Below are positions 1 through 10,946 of a DNA stretch of 64,000 nucleotides, piece by piece. Source of the DNA: Eustoma russellianum (taxonomy: Eukaryota; Streptophyta; Magnoliopsida; Gentianales; Gentianaceae); contig AP025067.1 of NCBI GenBank assembly GCA_036186865.1, positions 20,148,724-20,212,723 on the forward strand. The letters are read 5' to 3'. Positions within the stretch are counted from its first letter, which is position 1; every line of letters starts with the position of its first letter. The notes under the pieces are model-generated. The model was not told the DNA's origin. It saw nothing but the letters and a program-made list of their open reading frames with translations, and made no database searches. Both the position numbers and the translations under genes were made by a program.

Positions 1-1114
1 TAACCCCTTGAAGTCTAGCCTCCAAAGATCTTCTTTGCCCTCAAAGAAATCTTGTAGGGAGTATAGTGCACCACAACATTAACCCTCCAAGGTCCAGATT
101 TCTCAAACAAGAAGCACCCTTGCTCCTTGACCAACAATCTACTTCACCTGTCACAATCTTAACTCACCAAGAATAAGACTCTTCTTCTTCTTACAAAAAT
201 AACTCTCAGCAATAAAGTAAAAAATACAATGTTTACAACTATTTTGAGAGCTTGAACTTTGAGAGAAACCTTGAGAGCTTGAAATTGTAGAAAGTTGATG
301 AAGAATGGGATGAAATCCTTGTTTTATCATCCTTGAAACTTTCTACCCGTTTGAAACTTTCTACAGAGCCAATAATGGGTTTTGACATCTTGCGATGATA
401 TGTCCTCTTCATTGAAGATCTCCTCTTGGCTTGTAGCAACTTTCTTGGAGAAGCTTCTTGATGAAAGCTAGAAGAGGAAATCTGACTTCTTCAAGAATGA
501 GAGAGACCCTGTGAAAATATCACTAAAAGAGGAGGATGCAAAAAGTCAAATGAAGTTAGAAAGTAAAGCATACGACTTTCGTAACGTTAGTCACATGAAG
601 CGCCTAATGTGTTTATTGAACAGGCATTCAATGTGACATGGAGCGCTTTATGTGATTTTGAACAAGCGTTCGATATCACATAAAGCGCCTTATGTGGGCA
701 ATTGAAGGCGTTCGAAGTCGCATGAAGCGCCTAATCTCAGCCTTCATGCTTGTTCGAAGTAGTTCTGACTTTCATCAGAAGATAGCTTGATGTACGTGCC
801 CATTTGGGGGAAGAAGTACTTTTGACTTAGTGGTACACATGAAGCGCCTAAAGTAGGCGTTCAAAGTGTACTGCCTTTTTCCCAAGACACATGAAGCGCC
901 TAATATAGGCGTTCGAAGTGTTCGGACGTCCAGACACTTCACATGAAGCGCCTAATGTAGGCGTTCGAAGTGTACTGGATTTCACCAAGGCACATGAAGC
1001 GCCTAATGTAAGCGTTCGAAGTATACTGACTTCCAACCACTTCACATGAGGCGCCTAATCTGTCGTTCTATGTACCAATTTGTGCACATCATCAAAACTC
1101 AACATGTTCTAACA
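1..1114 (-). mobile_element. Family-A copia LTR, truncated by window start
   Basis: This segment matches the inner and distal part of the LTRs at 9439-10930 and 18352-19819 (same CTTGACCAACAATCTAC block, same closing run ending CTAACA). It ends at 1114 in the terminal CA. From 841 on it carries five copies of the family-A palindromic unit, starting at 841, 893, 945, 996 and 1048, a 51-52 bp period. The LTR start lies outside the window, so solo LTR versus full element cannot be decided. No coding region is supported; short open frames here only read through the repeats. Confidence 0.9.
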
Positions 1115-1116
1115 CT

Positions 1117-1352
1117 TTCTTGACTTTGAAGTATAATGGAATAAAGCAAAATGACTCACTAAATTGTATGCGCTTCTTGTATTGTGAAGTAGTAGTTGAT
1201 CGACATAGCTTGGCGCAATTTTCATTATGAGTCATCGAAAAACAACCTCTGACTGTTTCTAACACATAAGTATAGTTGTATATATCCGATCCTCTGATAC
1301 CCCGTCATAAGCGGGAGCTTCTAAGGCAATGAGGGTAATGTTGTTGTCGTCT
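1117..1352 (+). mobile_element. TS-like SINE 3' part (copy 1)
   Basis: About 235 bp parallel the repeats at 20063-20321 and 24111-24277: a shared TTGACTTTG start, GACTCACTAAAT, GTTGATCGACA, AAACAACCTCT, a CATCCGAYCCTC segment and a terminal GGTAATGTTGTTG run. The TTG-repeat tail and the AAACAACCTCT block recall the 3' half of tobacco-type TS SINEs (family knowledge). The 5' end abuts the LTR ending at 1114, so the LTR may have inserted into this SINE. A pol III promoter is not evident. Family assignment is tentative. Confidence 0.55.
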
Positions 1353-2226
1353 TGCTCATCAGATATAGTATATATTAGACATTTGTATGTAAATATTCTA
1401 TCATTAGATATATTTATCATTCCGAAACCAATGGTAGGGTTTTGCTGACGGAACCGGATAAACAGTCGTATATAGTAGGTCGCAAGGTCGACATCTCAAA
1501 TTTTGACTCTTATTTATCTGTAGATATATGTGATCCATATCTCTTATAGTAATCAGGGCTTATTTATGAATTCTTTCTTAATCCCAAATTTGTATTTAAT
1601 GAAATTATTATTACTGTAGGTATATATAGAGCCGGGGGTCTCACTGGAAGCAGACTCTCTATCCTTTGAGACAGAGGCATTGTTTGTCTACCACTTACCC
1701 TCTCCAGACCCTAACGATAGCTTTTGCTGTCGTTGGGATATACTGGATACGGATGATGATGATGATTATTGCAGGTCTCGTTTGCAACGTGGAAGATTTG
1801 GAAACTGGACTGAGAGGTTGGCAAATAACTTTTTCCTTTTGTTGGCTCCAGTTCTATATTCTCTAGTTTCTTGTACAACTTTATTTTAGTTCTTAACTTC
1901 TTTTTTCTTTTGTTTTTAAGTTCTTAACGAAATAAGTTAAAGGACCTGAATGAATATGATATATAGATACATGTGTGTTTATATATGTATATATAGATAC
2001 ATGTATGTATATGTCTTTTGTACAGCGATGTTATGCATGTGCATACGTCATGTGCACTGTGTGTAAATTAGAGGCACGGAGAAGAAAGCGCGTAATGAGA
2101 TTCGAATGCTTCCCAGCTAAAATATCAGCTCAACGAAACTATTTACATGTTAACACTTTTTTTAAGCCGTAAAAGGACATTACTCCAATCCTACATGTTT
2201 CTATTATTCTAGTCTTACGAGACTTT
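1353..2226. other. Upstream intergenic DNA, no gene seen
   Basis: AT-rich sequence with a short TATATG/TACATG-rich tract near 1965-2010. Several overlapping short open frames exist around 1666-1889 but they show no recognisable domain and no coding-like composition. No feature is supported. Confidence 0.5.
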
Positions 2227-2234
2227 ATAGAAGA

Positions 2235-2543
2235 TAGGCATGTTCAACGAACCGAAAGGTTTACGAATTGTTCTAATTCGGTTTGTGTTTGGTTCGTATT
2301 CGTTTTTTAATGGTCGGTAAATGAGTCGTATTCAAACAGTTGTTTGGGTTCGTTTGTTAAAACGAACCAAACTATTCGTGAACTATTCGGCTCGTTTAAA
2401 CAGTTAAAGGCTTATAGAGCAAAACCCGAACCAATTTTAAAGTTCGTTTAGCTAAACAAACAGAGCCAAACAGTTCGTTTAGCTAAACGAATACGAATCC
2501 AAAAACTTAGTATTCGATTCGGCTCGGTTCATTAACACACCTA
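2235..2543. mobile_element. hAT-type MITE with 8-bp target duplication
   Basis: A 309-bp noncoding element. Its ends TAGGCATGTT and AACACACCTA are imperfect inverted repeats, and the similarity continues inward (GAACCGA at the left, TCGGTTC at the right). It is flanked by ATAGAAGA (2227-2234) and ATGGAAGA (2544-2551), a 7/8 matching 8-bp duplication. The interior has several self-complementary blocks such as GTTCGTTTAGCTAAACGAA and is GAACC/GGTTC rich. An 8-bp duplication and short inverted ends are typical of hAT-derived MITEs. It lies about 0.7 kb upstream of the WRKY start codon. Confidence 0.8.
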
Positions 2544-2551
2544 ATGGAAGA

Positions 2552-3255
2552 CAAAAATGAAAATCATTCAGTGACATCCTAGATAAGAAGATGTTGGCTT
2601 GATATGCATAAGATGCCAACACCAAATTGGATTTCCATAGAGTTAAGCTTATATTAGAGTCGACCACATACTACCAATGACTTAAATATCCATATTGTAG
2701 CCCTCAAGGTTTTTTTTTTTTAACTTATAATGGGTTTATAGAGACCTTCACGTATACAAGCAGTGACTTAAACACCTATCAAGTACACAAATTTTAAAAT
2801 GATCAAGAAGTACGTATGATTAGTTGATCCATGATCAATGAAATGTGTAGAATATTTATGAGTCTACTGCTTTGGCCAATCATCTCCTTGTTTACATGTA
2901 GATAAAACTTATTTATCATTATTTTATTGGGCCACTAGTTGCTAAATGAACACAATAAAATTACTGCTATCAATTAAGTAACCAAACTAGACATATAGAA
3001 AACTAACACTCATTTTTCTAAACTTATCTTTTTTCTGTTCCCGTCTCTCTCTCCATTGACGACACAAAGCTTCCACAAACCCACAAATCACAAGAAAAAC
3101 TTCCAAAAAGCAAAATCCAGAAAAATCTCCACATTTTCACTACTCTTTCTCCTTTTCCCCTCCCCAAGCCACAAAACCCTACCTCCTCCCCCTCCACTTC
3201 CACCGAAGTCTCCCAATTCATCTAGATATACTGATCCTTGTGTGTGTGTATATAT
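2552..3255 (+). promoter_or_regulatory. Promoter and 5' UTR region of the WRKY57-like gene
   Basis: No coding sequence is supported. The last 240 bp before the ATG become rich in CT and CCTCC tracts (about 3030-3210), as is common in plant 5' UTRs, and end in a GT/TA microsatellite (3239-3255) that abuts the start codon. I could not place the transcription start or a TATA box with confidence. Confidence 0.4.
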
Positions 3256-3680
3256 ATGGATGATGAAAATAGGAAAAAGAAAATAGATGGAGATCCGGCA
3301 AACGAATCGAGCTTCAGCTGGTGGCTGAATCAGGATTCTGACTCCATCGAAAACGTTTACTTCTTCGATGGTGGTCGAAAACAAACAAATTTGTTCGGAG
3401 AATTCGGATGGAATATTCCGCCGCGTAAGACCGATGAGCCTAGCGGAAGCTGTGGCCGTGGATGCTATGAATACGGAGATTTTGATCGGATGATGGATTC
3501 AGATTTGGCGGGAAACAGTATGAGCAATCCGAGCGGCTCAGGTGGTGCTGCTACTCCTAGTGATGGTGGTGGTGGTGAGGTGGAACCGCAGCCGATGGTG
3601 TCAACGAGTTCGTCCGAGGATCGAGCCGAGAAATCGACCACATCCGGTGGCTCTACTAGCAGAGCTCCGTCGGAGAAAGC
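3256..3680 (+). CDS. WRKY57: WRKY57-like transcription factor, exon 1
   Basis: First of three exons of a 313-residue group IIc WRKY factor (exons 3256-3680, 5494-5637, 21116-21488; 942 nt including stop). Exon 1 gives residues 1-141 plus two bases of codon 142. It starts at the first ATG; an in-frame TTG 18 nt upstream is not a plausible plant start. This half is low-complexity and acidic/Ser-rich: a FGEFGWN motif near residues 47-53, a Gly/Ser stretch near 90-105, and a Ser-rich acidic block near 115-137 (core TSSSEDRAEKST) resembling the TSSSEDPAENST region of Arabidopsis WRKY57. The donor is GTAAGA at 3681. Arabidopsis WRKY57 is a nuclear W-box binding factor linked to drought tolerance and to jasmonate/auxin control of leaf senescence; transfer of that role is inference. 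No frameshift or stop is seen. Confidence 0.9.
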
Positions 3681-5493
3681 GTAAGATTGTGTGTGGGTGC
3701 GTTGCGTGTGTCTCCGCATGTAGCAGCAACAAGTATGGTTTTTATTTTTATTTTTTAAATTGGCTTTTTTACTTTTTTTTTTCAAATTTTTTACACATAT
3801 AAACATTTGGGAAAAAAATACAGAATCACTAAAAGAAACAATCAAAACATATGAATTCAATAAATAGGAGTCTCCATTAAATTTCGAATACGAAACCCCC
3901 CGATGAGCACCAAAATTGCTGTTTCTCCTCTCACATGATTTTCTATATTATTATATTTAGTAAATTTGATCTATCAAGACAAAAGTGTCAGGAATAAACT
4001 AGAAAACAAGTTGAAAATGGAGGGGGTTTTTCACCTTTTCTGAGTTGTTTTTTTTAAAAAAAAGGAAAATGCTGATTCCTCGTGAAAAGCTGAGGGTATT
4101 TTTGGTATTCTGTAGAATAACCCGTGGCGTTGAGCCTTCAGCCGCTATTGCGGCGGGAATGGCGCGTATATTTCATTTCTTTTTCTGATCCCACGACATA
4201 CTGCGGAAAAAGATGAAGTTACGGAAATCATGATATGATTTCTTATTAATATTAAAAAATTGTCGCCTTCACGTGTGGTGTTTAAAGAAAAAATACTTCT
4301 TGGAAGGACTAGCAGAATTGGATAATCCAGGCAAGTTGCTTCTGGGTTGCTGAAAACAAACAAAGAACAAAAGAACACTTTCCTTGTATGCATTAATTAG
4401 AACTTTTTGTTTACTAGAGCAGTATATAAACTGCTTGACAAAATGCATGAATCAAAAGTCGTACGAAGTTCCTGTGCATACAGGAGATCAGAAAAAGGTT
4501 GAAGAGTGAATGCGGTGTTAGTTCTTTGTTCGAATTTTTCTCCTCATCTCCCAAGGGGATGAAATACTTGGCAATTTTAAAACTGTTTGATTATAAACAT
4601 AGGACTTGTAATTTATCAGGATATGTTGGCCTTTTAAACATCAAAACTAGTAGAGCTGATGAAAAGTAAAAACACAGTGCTAATTTTTTTTCCCTTAGCC
4701 AGCCTAGTCTATGGTTTGATTGGTCTCATCTTCTCCACGTTCAATGTCTTCTCGGACCATGCATGAAAGGAAAAAAGTCTTGTCACCGTGGGAAGGTAAT
4801 GCTAGCCTAGCTAGGTAGCGGTGCTTGTTTGGCAAGTGAAGGCAGTTTATTACAAGCAAATTAAAGGGTTTCTTTGACGTTTGGTATAATCTAATATTTG
4901 TTTTGTACTCCGTTACTACACTGAATCTCTAGGTTTTAGATCCACCTAAAATATTTAATACCATAGACATTAATTTCCGCTAGCAAGTTCACTTCATTCA
5001 TTGTCTTGAGTGGAAAATTTGAGAGCCAACCCTATGGTCCTCCTCTGTAGATAGTTTCTACTATTCTATGCTGAGCATGATGATGCCTAATTAACGTGGA
5101 CGACTTGTTTCACGTAGGAACTTCTCATAACTTTATGCAACTGATGATCCTTGAAACATTAAGGATATATTACCGATTTTAGAACATTAAGTAGAGTAAT
5201 TATGAATCGGTGAATGATGATCGTTTCTTTATGCTTGTTCTTGCTTACATCGAATGCCCTTTCTATTTCACCTAACATACATGGCCATATAGACAACAGG
5301 GATGGAAAATTAAGTCATAGTAGCACTTTGTTAAACTGAAAAATAAGAAGTTGATGTTTTGATCTTACAACTCACGTTCTCTTTCTCCACCAATCCCCTT
5401 ACAACACCCCCACCCCCTCCCCACCCCTAAAGGTAACAATGTACCTTTCATGGCATTTGGAGAAATGATTTGATTAGTTGATTAATTTTGCAG
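3681..5493 (+). other. WRKY57-like intron 1 (1,813 bp)
   Basis: GTAAGA donor at 3681 and TTTTGCAG acceptor ending at 5493; phase 2, splitting the alanine codon 142. The intron is AT-rich and I find no transposable element with recognisable ends in it. Short open frames on either strand (for example around 4145-4393) have no domain and are not supported as genes. Confidence 0.85.
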
Positions 5494-5637
5494 GAGCAAA
5501 GTCAAAAAGAAAGGCCAAAAGAGAATTAGACAGCCCCGTTTTGCGTTCATGACTAAAAGTGAGGTTGATCATCTTGAGGATGGCTACAGATGGCGGAAAT
5601 ATGGCCAAAAAGCAGTTAAAAATAGTCCATATCCACG
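5494..5637 (+). CDS. WRKY57: WRKY57-like transcription factor, exon 2 (WRKYGQK)
   Basis: 144 nt covering the end of codon 142 through the first two bases of arginine codon 190. It begins with a basic stretch KVKKKGQKR (residues 144-152), a likely nuclear localisation signal. It continues through RQPRFAFMTKSEVDHLEDGY, a group IIc signature, into the DNA-contacting WRKYGQK heptapeptide at residues 175-181, and ends at the conserved PR position. The open frame runs past the splice site into the intron, so the boundary was set by the GTTAGT donor at 5638 and the exact codon match with exon 3. Splitting the WRKY domain at this arginine is the usual intron position in this subgroup. Every residue of the heptapeptide is intact. 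Confidence 0.95.
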
Positions 5638-7014
5638 GTTAGTATGTGTTACTTTCTTTATTTTTTTCTCCGTTCACATGGAACCCTTTTGTGATCTGAG
5701 ATTTTCCTCAAATGATCTCATCTTTAAATTAAGAATTTGTATGTGTACCCCCTCCCCCCCCCCCCCCGAGGTAAATTAGAAGTTCATGATAGTTTAACCC
5801 CTTCTCAACTTACTAAAAACCCAGGATACGGAACAAATATTTGACATAATCTAAATTTTGAAGTGAAATTTGTATATTTTCCAATAACACAAGATTTCGT
5901 TTTGCGATCCTTAAGTTTATTCAATGTCTAAACATTTCCCTCTGCCTAAGAAACACGTCATTTGTGCATCCATGCAATAAACCAATAACACGATTACTTT
6001 TACCGGTTTCTGTAAAATTCTAGGGTTCATTCTTGCAGCTTAAAACATATAAATACTTGAACACGGTTTCAAAGTTCAAGTCAACATTTTCCATTCCTTT
6101 TGTTTCCAAAGATATGCTTTTCTAGTCCACTATTCTAAGGGGTATTCAGTTTTCTTACTCTCTGTGAAAATGTGAAGATATGGACGTGCAAAGATGATTC
6201 GTTTAAATGTTCATTTTCACTCGACAGGATTTGATTGAAAATGGCTTAGGATATTGGGTAAAAGTTCTTAAATTAGACTTGGAACTAATCTTGTTTTACG
6301 AGTAGCAGATTTGGGAAATACCCACAAGAGTTGTATCCAGACCGATTAGTCTTCCCGTGAGTATTTCACTTTTTTCCCTTCCAAAAGCCGCGATTATTGC
6401 CTGTAATCCCAGCAATCTGAAATAACTAATCATGTGTTTGACCAATCTGAATTCTCCAATTCTCTGTTGAAAGTCTTGCCCAAGTATTCAAAGGTGGTTA
6501 GAAGAATAATTGACTACCTACCCAATACTTTATTGTCCTACATGATAGTACATTTCTCCAGTTTGTACCACCTAATAAAGTTTTTAAGTATTTATAAGAT
6601 GACATGTGTCATTTCTTCAGGTACGAGATTGCCAACTACAATATATTGATCCTTTATCTCTTACAGATTATGTTTATTGAAGAAACCACCGACACGCAAA
6701 TTTATATAGTATGGAAAATCTGTTGCATATTGATCCATGAAGACATGTTAGAAAGTATCATTCAAAACCTGAAACATTATATCTCTTGCTGTGGAGGGTT
6801 GGCGAGGTGGTACATAAATATTGTTATCCACAGTGTGTGTATAATGTTTTCTTATTCTAAAATACATAGATCATATAAGAAGTATCATAAGCACGTATGC
6901 AAGAAACTAATAATCACATATGAATTTCTTGGGAAAAAAATAAATTGATGCTAGAACCATTACTCCAGTTTATGTTACGAGGTGAGTTGTTTATGCAAAG
7001 TATTTAAAAGCTTC

Positions 7015-7138
7015 ACTATTACCTTTTGTGAGGACCGGCCTTGGAGCAAATAGTAAAGTTGTTGTTTTGTGACCTTGAGCTCACAGATTCGCGCCACGGA
7101 AACAACCTCTTGCACAAAGCGTAGGATAAGGCTGTATG
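7015..7138 (+). mobile_element. Au-like SINE, left part with target duplication
   Basis: 5' half of a tRNA-derived SINE: GGCCTTGGAGCAAATAGTAA with an A-box-like region, TTGTGACCTTGAGCTCACAG, a decayed B box, then CCTCTTGCACAAAGCGTAGG. The layout matches the Au SINE family. A 15-bp target duplication ACTATTACCTTTTGT lies at 7015-7029 and again at 8639-8653 after the right half. The element was later split at 7138/8556 by a solo LTR. Confidence 0.85.
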
Positions 7139-8555
7139 CGTTAGGTCCCTTAGAATACACTAGAAAGGGGGTTGAATAGTGTGTTCACCAAGTATAGATA
7201 TTTTTTCCGGATATTTTCTTGTATGAGAACAAATCTATACTTGGGTGTATTCTTTAAAAAATAAATAAACTTGCGGAAGCGTAAAGAACACAATATGTAT
7301 AGAGGTTCAAGTCAAATGACTCTACTCCTCTACCTTCTTGGTTTTTCACAAGAAGGATTTTGAAAAGGAGATTGTTATTTCTTCTCGAGAAACAACAATC
7401 AAAGAAAAAATTACAAAGTAAGCAACTAGGCCAACATGCCTAGACCACAACCAAGAAATGTCAACCCCTTGAAGTCTAGTCTCCAAAGAACTTCCTTGCT
7501 CCTCAAAGAAATCTTGTAGGGAGTATAGTGCACCACAACACCATCAACTAACCCTCCAATGTTTGCATTTCTTCAAACAAGAAGCACCCCTGCTTCTTGA
7601 CCAACAATCTACACTTAGCCTCTCACAATCTTCATTCAAGAAGAAGACTCTTCTTCTTTACAAATCACACTCTTACAAATAAAGTAAAATCCACAATAAT
7701 ACGACTATTTTGAGAGTAAAAGCTTGAGAGAAACTTGAGAGCTCTTGGTAGAAAGTTACTTTGAAGTAAGATGAAAACCCTTGTTTTATCACCTTGTAGC
7801 CGTTGACAAGGTTGCAGAAGCCAATAATGGGCTTTGACTCTTTGTGATGACATGTCTTCATCTTTGGAGATCTTCTCTTGGATAGATGAAAACTTCTTGA
7901 GGAAGCTTCTTGTTGAAATCTCAAAGAGGAAAAAACATTTTCTAAAGTGAGAGAAGAATCTGTGATTTACACTAAAAAGGAGAGTACAAATGTTAAGTAA
8001 ACATTAGAAAGTGCAGCATAAAACATTTGTAGCGTTGGGTCACATGAAGCGCCTTATGTGTTCCATGAACATGCGTTCAATGTGACATGGAGCGCGTAAA
8101 GTGTGCTTGAACTAGCGTTTAATGTAACATGAAGCGCCTTAAGTGAATAAGAAGCATTTGTTCAATGTCACATGAAGCATTGTTGTGGACAGCAGAACTC
8201 GTTCGAAGTCACATGAAGCGCCTGATCTCAGCCTTTATACTTAATCGAAATAATTTTAAGTTTTGTCAAAAAGTAACTTGATATTCGTGCCCATTTTAGG
8301 GAAAAAAATGTCCATTTGACTTTGTAACACACATGAAGCGCCTGTTTAGGCGTTCAAAGTGTGTTGTTACACAGCTTGGCACATGAAGCACCTAACGTAG
8401 GCATTCGAAGTGTACTGGAATCCAGACATTTCACATGAAGCACCTTATGTAGTCGTTCAAAGTATACTGGTCTCTAAACACTTCACATTAGGCGCCTTAT
8501 CTAGGCGTTCTAAGTGTCAATTGTACAAATCATCAAAACTTAACATATTCTAATA
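7139..8555 (-). mobile_element. Family-A solo LTR inside the SINE
   Basis: A 1,417-bp single LTR matching the family-A LTRs throughout. The ends have decayed slightly (CGTTAGG instead of TGTTAGG, CTAATA instead of CTAACA). It is flanked by GTATG (7134-7138) and GCATG (8556-8560), a 5-bp duplication with one transition. The terminal hairpin lies at 7154-7185, 15 nt from the end. Palindromic units occur at 8335, 8385, 8437 and 8489 (50-52 bp spacing), with more irregular copies at 8040-8230. No internal region remains, so it arose by LTR-LTR recombination (inference). Confidence 0.9.
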
Positions 8556-8653
8556 GCATGCATCAGATCGTAAAGCGATCTGACCTCTACCCAGACCCTA
8601 CGCAAATGCAAGAGCCTAGTGTATTGGGAACACCCTTTACTATTACCTTTTGT
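8556..8653 (+). mobile_element. Au-like SINE, right part with target duplication
   Basis: 3' half of the SINE begun at 7030: CATCAGATCGTAAAGCGATC, CCAGACCCTACGCAAATGCA, GAGCCTAGTGTATTGGGAAC. It closes with the second ACTATTACCTTTTGT copy (8639-8653). The join across the LTR is seamless compared with the intact SINE at 24286-24484, which proves the order SINE first, LTR second. Confidence 0.85.
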
Positions 8654-8818
8654 ACTACGTACCTATATGGCGTTTAGATTGCTCCGATCGATATCATAGA
8701 TATATTTTGCTAGTTAAAAAGGGGAGCATCTTCATATTTAAGCATACGAATCTTTGTCACGTGTCCCGCTATTATGTGGAAAACTAACCAGAATTGTTAA
8801 TAAAATCATCTATTCGCG

Positions 8819-9371
8819 GAATAATCTACTAGCTCCAGCCGGCCCTAATGCTCCCACCTTAATTCTCCCAAACTTCAATTTCTCAAATCCCCATATTTCA
8901 ACAAACGCTAACAGCCCTATTCCTCTCCAAATATTCAATCTGCAGCCACCCTTTCTCCCACAATACAAAAATCTTCAATCTTTATAATTCCAAGCATTCG
9001 GCCAGCCTTCAAAGAAATAGCAACATTCTGCCGCAGCATCAAGGCCAAGTTAAGTGAATTCTTGGTCCGTTCAACCCCGATTATTCGTGTATCGCGTATA
9101 ATCGAGACACGAGATTCGAGCCTAGAGGAGAAGGAAGTTGATTCGTCAAAAAGGTGAGCCGGATGAGGACTAGGAGCACATCTTCGTTGAGGATGGGATG
9201 TACATAACGGAGTGGGCTGGTTGGTAGCTGCATCTAGGATACGAGGGGGGCTCTACAGCTGTTTGTTCTTATTTATACTTTGGGGATTTTTCACAGACTT
9301 CTCTATTACTTTTATTATCAGAATTTTGATTCAGTAATGTAATGACGATTATTGGAGTTTAAAAAAAAAAA
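8819..9371 (+). mobile_element. Poly(A)-tailed retrocopy of an unidentified transcript
   Basis: About 550 bp ending in an 11-base A run (9361-9371) and bounded by the 11-bp direct repeat ATCTATTCGCG at 8808-8818 and 9371-9381. A 3' poly(A) plus a target duplication is the signature of LINE-mediated retroposition. The body has no convincing frame; its start (8819-9000) is CT-rich like a 5' leader. I do not recognise the source; an LTR-element transcript is one possibility. Confidence 0.75.
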
Positions 9372-9438
9372 TCTATTCGCGATTTTGGCAAATGCTAGAT
9401 TTGTTATTTTAATATTTAGGATTTAGGCATGTATATAT

Positions 9439-10930
9439 TGTTAGGTCCCTTAGAACACACTAGAAGGGGGTTGAATAGTGTGTTCACCAAGTATGGATAT
9501 TTTATGGATATTTTTCGTTTTGAGGTGCAACCAATACTTGGGTGTGTTCTTTAGAAAGAGTAAAGACTTGCAAGAAAGTAAAGAACACAAGTATGTATAG
9601 AGGTTCAAGTCAAATGACTCTACTCCTCTACATTCTTGATGTTTCACAAGAAGGATTTTGAAATGGGGATTGTTATTTCTATTGGGGGAAACAACAATCA
9701 AAGAACAAAATCCAGAAAACAGAAAACTAGGCACTTTGCCTAGACCACAACCAAGAAGTCTAACCCTTTGAAGTTTAGCCTCCAAAGATCTTCTTTGCCC
9801 TCAAAGAAATCTTATAGGGAGAATAGTGCACCACACACTATCAACTAACACTTCAAAGTCTAGAAATCTTAAACAAGAAGCACCCTTGCTCCTTGACCAA
9901 CAATCTACCCAATCTATCACAATAGAATCTCACCAAGAAGAAGACTCTTCTTCTTCTTACAATAATCACTCTCAACAATAAGGTAAAATGTACAATGTTT
10001 ACAAGTATTTTGAGAGCTTGAGCTTGCGAGAATTTGAGAGCTTGCAAAGTAGAAAGTTGGAGAAGAAAAATGGAGGAAACCCTTCTTTTATCAACCTTCA
10101 AATTTCTTTCCGTTTGAAAGCCTCTGCACACCCAATAATGGGCTTTGGCATCTTGTGATGGTACCTTATCATCCTTAGAGATCTTCTCTTGGCATGTAGC
10201 AAGACTCTTTGGAGAAAGTCCAAATCCATGGCCAAGAATGGAAAACTGGCAACTTCAGATGTGAGAGAAAACCTGTGAAAATTATACTAAAGGGAGGGGG
10301 TACAAAGAGTCAACTGGTTAGAAAGTGAAGCACAGATACTTTTGAACCGTTGGTCACATGAAGCGCCTAAAGTGTCTAAAGCATAGGCGTTCGATGTGAC
10401 ATTGAGCGCTTAATGTGGAAAAGAACAGTCGTTCGAAGTCACATTATGCGCCTTATGTTGTCAACTGAAGGCGTTCGAAGTCACATGAAGCGCCTAATGT
10501 AGCTCTTCATGCTTGTTCAAACTGAAACTGACACTTTCTCAGAAAAGGTACTTGGGAGTACGTGTCCATTCAGAGAAAAGTACATTTGACTAGCTGAAAC
10601 ACTTGAAGCGCCTAATGTAGGCGTTCGAAGTGTTCGCACTTTTCATCAGGACACATGAAGCGCCTAATGTAGGCGTTCGAAGTGTCCTGACTTTCATACA
10701 CTTCACATGAAGCGCCTAATGTAGGCGTTCGAAGTGTACGCAGATCCAGACACTGCACATTAGGCGCCTAAAGTAGGCGTTCGAAGTGTACTGGACTTCA
10801 CCAAGGTATATTAAGCGCCTGAAGTGAGTGTTCGAAGTATACTGACTTCAAACACACAACTTGAAGCACCTAATCTGATTATCCAAGTGCCAACCTTGTG
10901 CAAATCATCAAAACCAAATATATTCTAACA
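9439..10930 (-). repeat. Family-A 3' LTR
   Basis: 1,492 bp. Compared with its partner at 18352-19819 it has a short extra block near 9915-9942 (TATCACAATAGAATCTCACC and following) and scattered substitutions; otherwise the two are close to identical. The terminal hairpin lies at 9454-9484 and the palindromic array at about 10355-10890. Confidence 0.93.
10355..10890. repeat. 52-bp phased palindromic array in family-A LTR
   Basis: About ten copies of a unit with core GCGCCTAATGTAGGCG, a near-perfect inverted repeat around a 3-nt centre, flanked by ACATGAA on the left and TTCGAAGTGT on the right. The last six start at 10605, 10657, 10709, 10761, 10812 and 10863. The earlier ones (from 10360) are more diverged and irregularly spaced. 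The same array is in the other LTR (about 19245-19775), in the solo LTR and at the window start. Confidence 0.9.
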
Positions 10931-10946
10931 TTCTTCCTCTTTTTTT
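10931..10946 (-). other. Polypurine tract of element A
   Basis: Directly inside the 3' LTR. On the minus strand it reads AAAAAAAGAGGAAGAA up to the LTR edge, the expected plus-strand primer. A second purine block (GTGAGGGGGAGC on the minus strand, near 10999-11010) lies further in, as in Sireviruses with repeated polypurine motifs. Confidence 0.75.

Noticed and set aside
3238..3255. Upstream in-frame TTG as WRKY57-like start
   Set aside because: Plant translation starts at ATG; the ATG at 3256 begins a family-like N-terminus.
3088..3384. 98-codon frame on the minus strand over the WRKY 5' UTR
   Set aside because: Gly-rich translation of the CT-rich leader; no start context or domain.
3465..3860. 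131-codon frame antisense to WRKY exon 1
   Set aside because: It mirrors the Gly/Ser-rich coding strand and runs into the intron; no domain.
10355..10890. Regular repeats resembling a CRISPR array
   Set aside because: Units are palindromic, diverged, lie within retrotransposon LTRs and have no cas genes; the genome is a plant.
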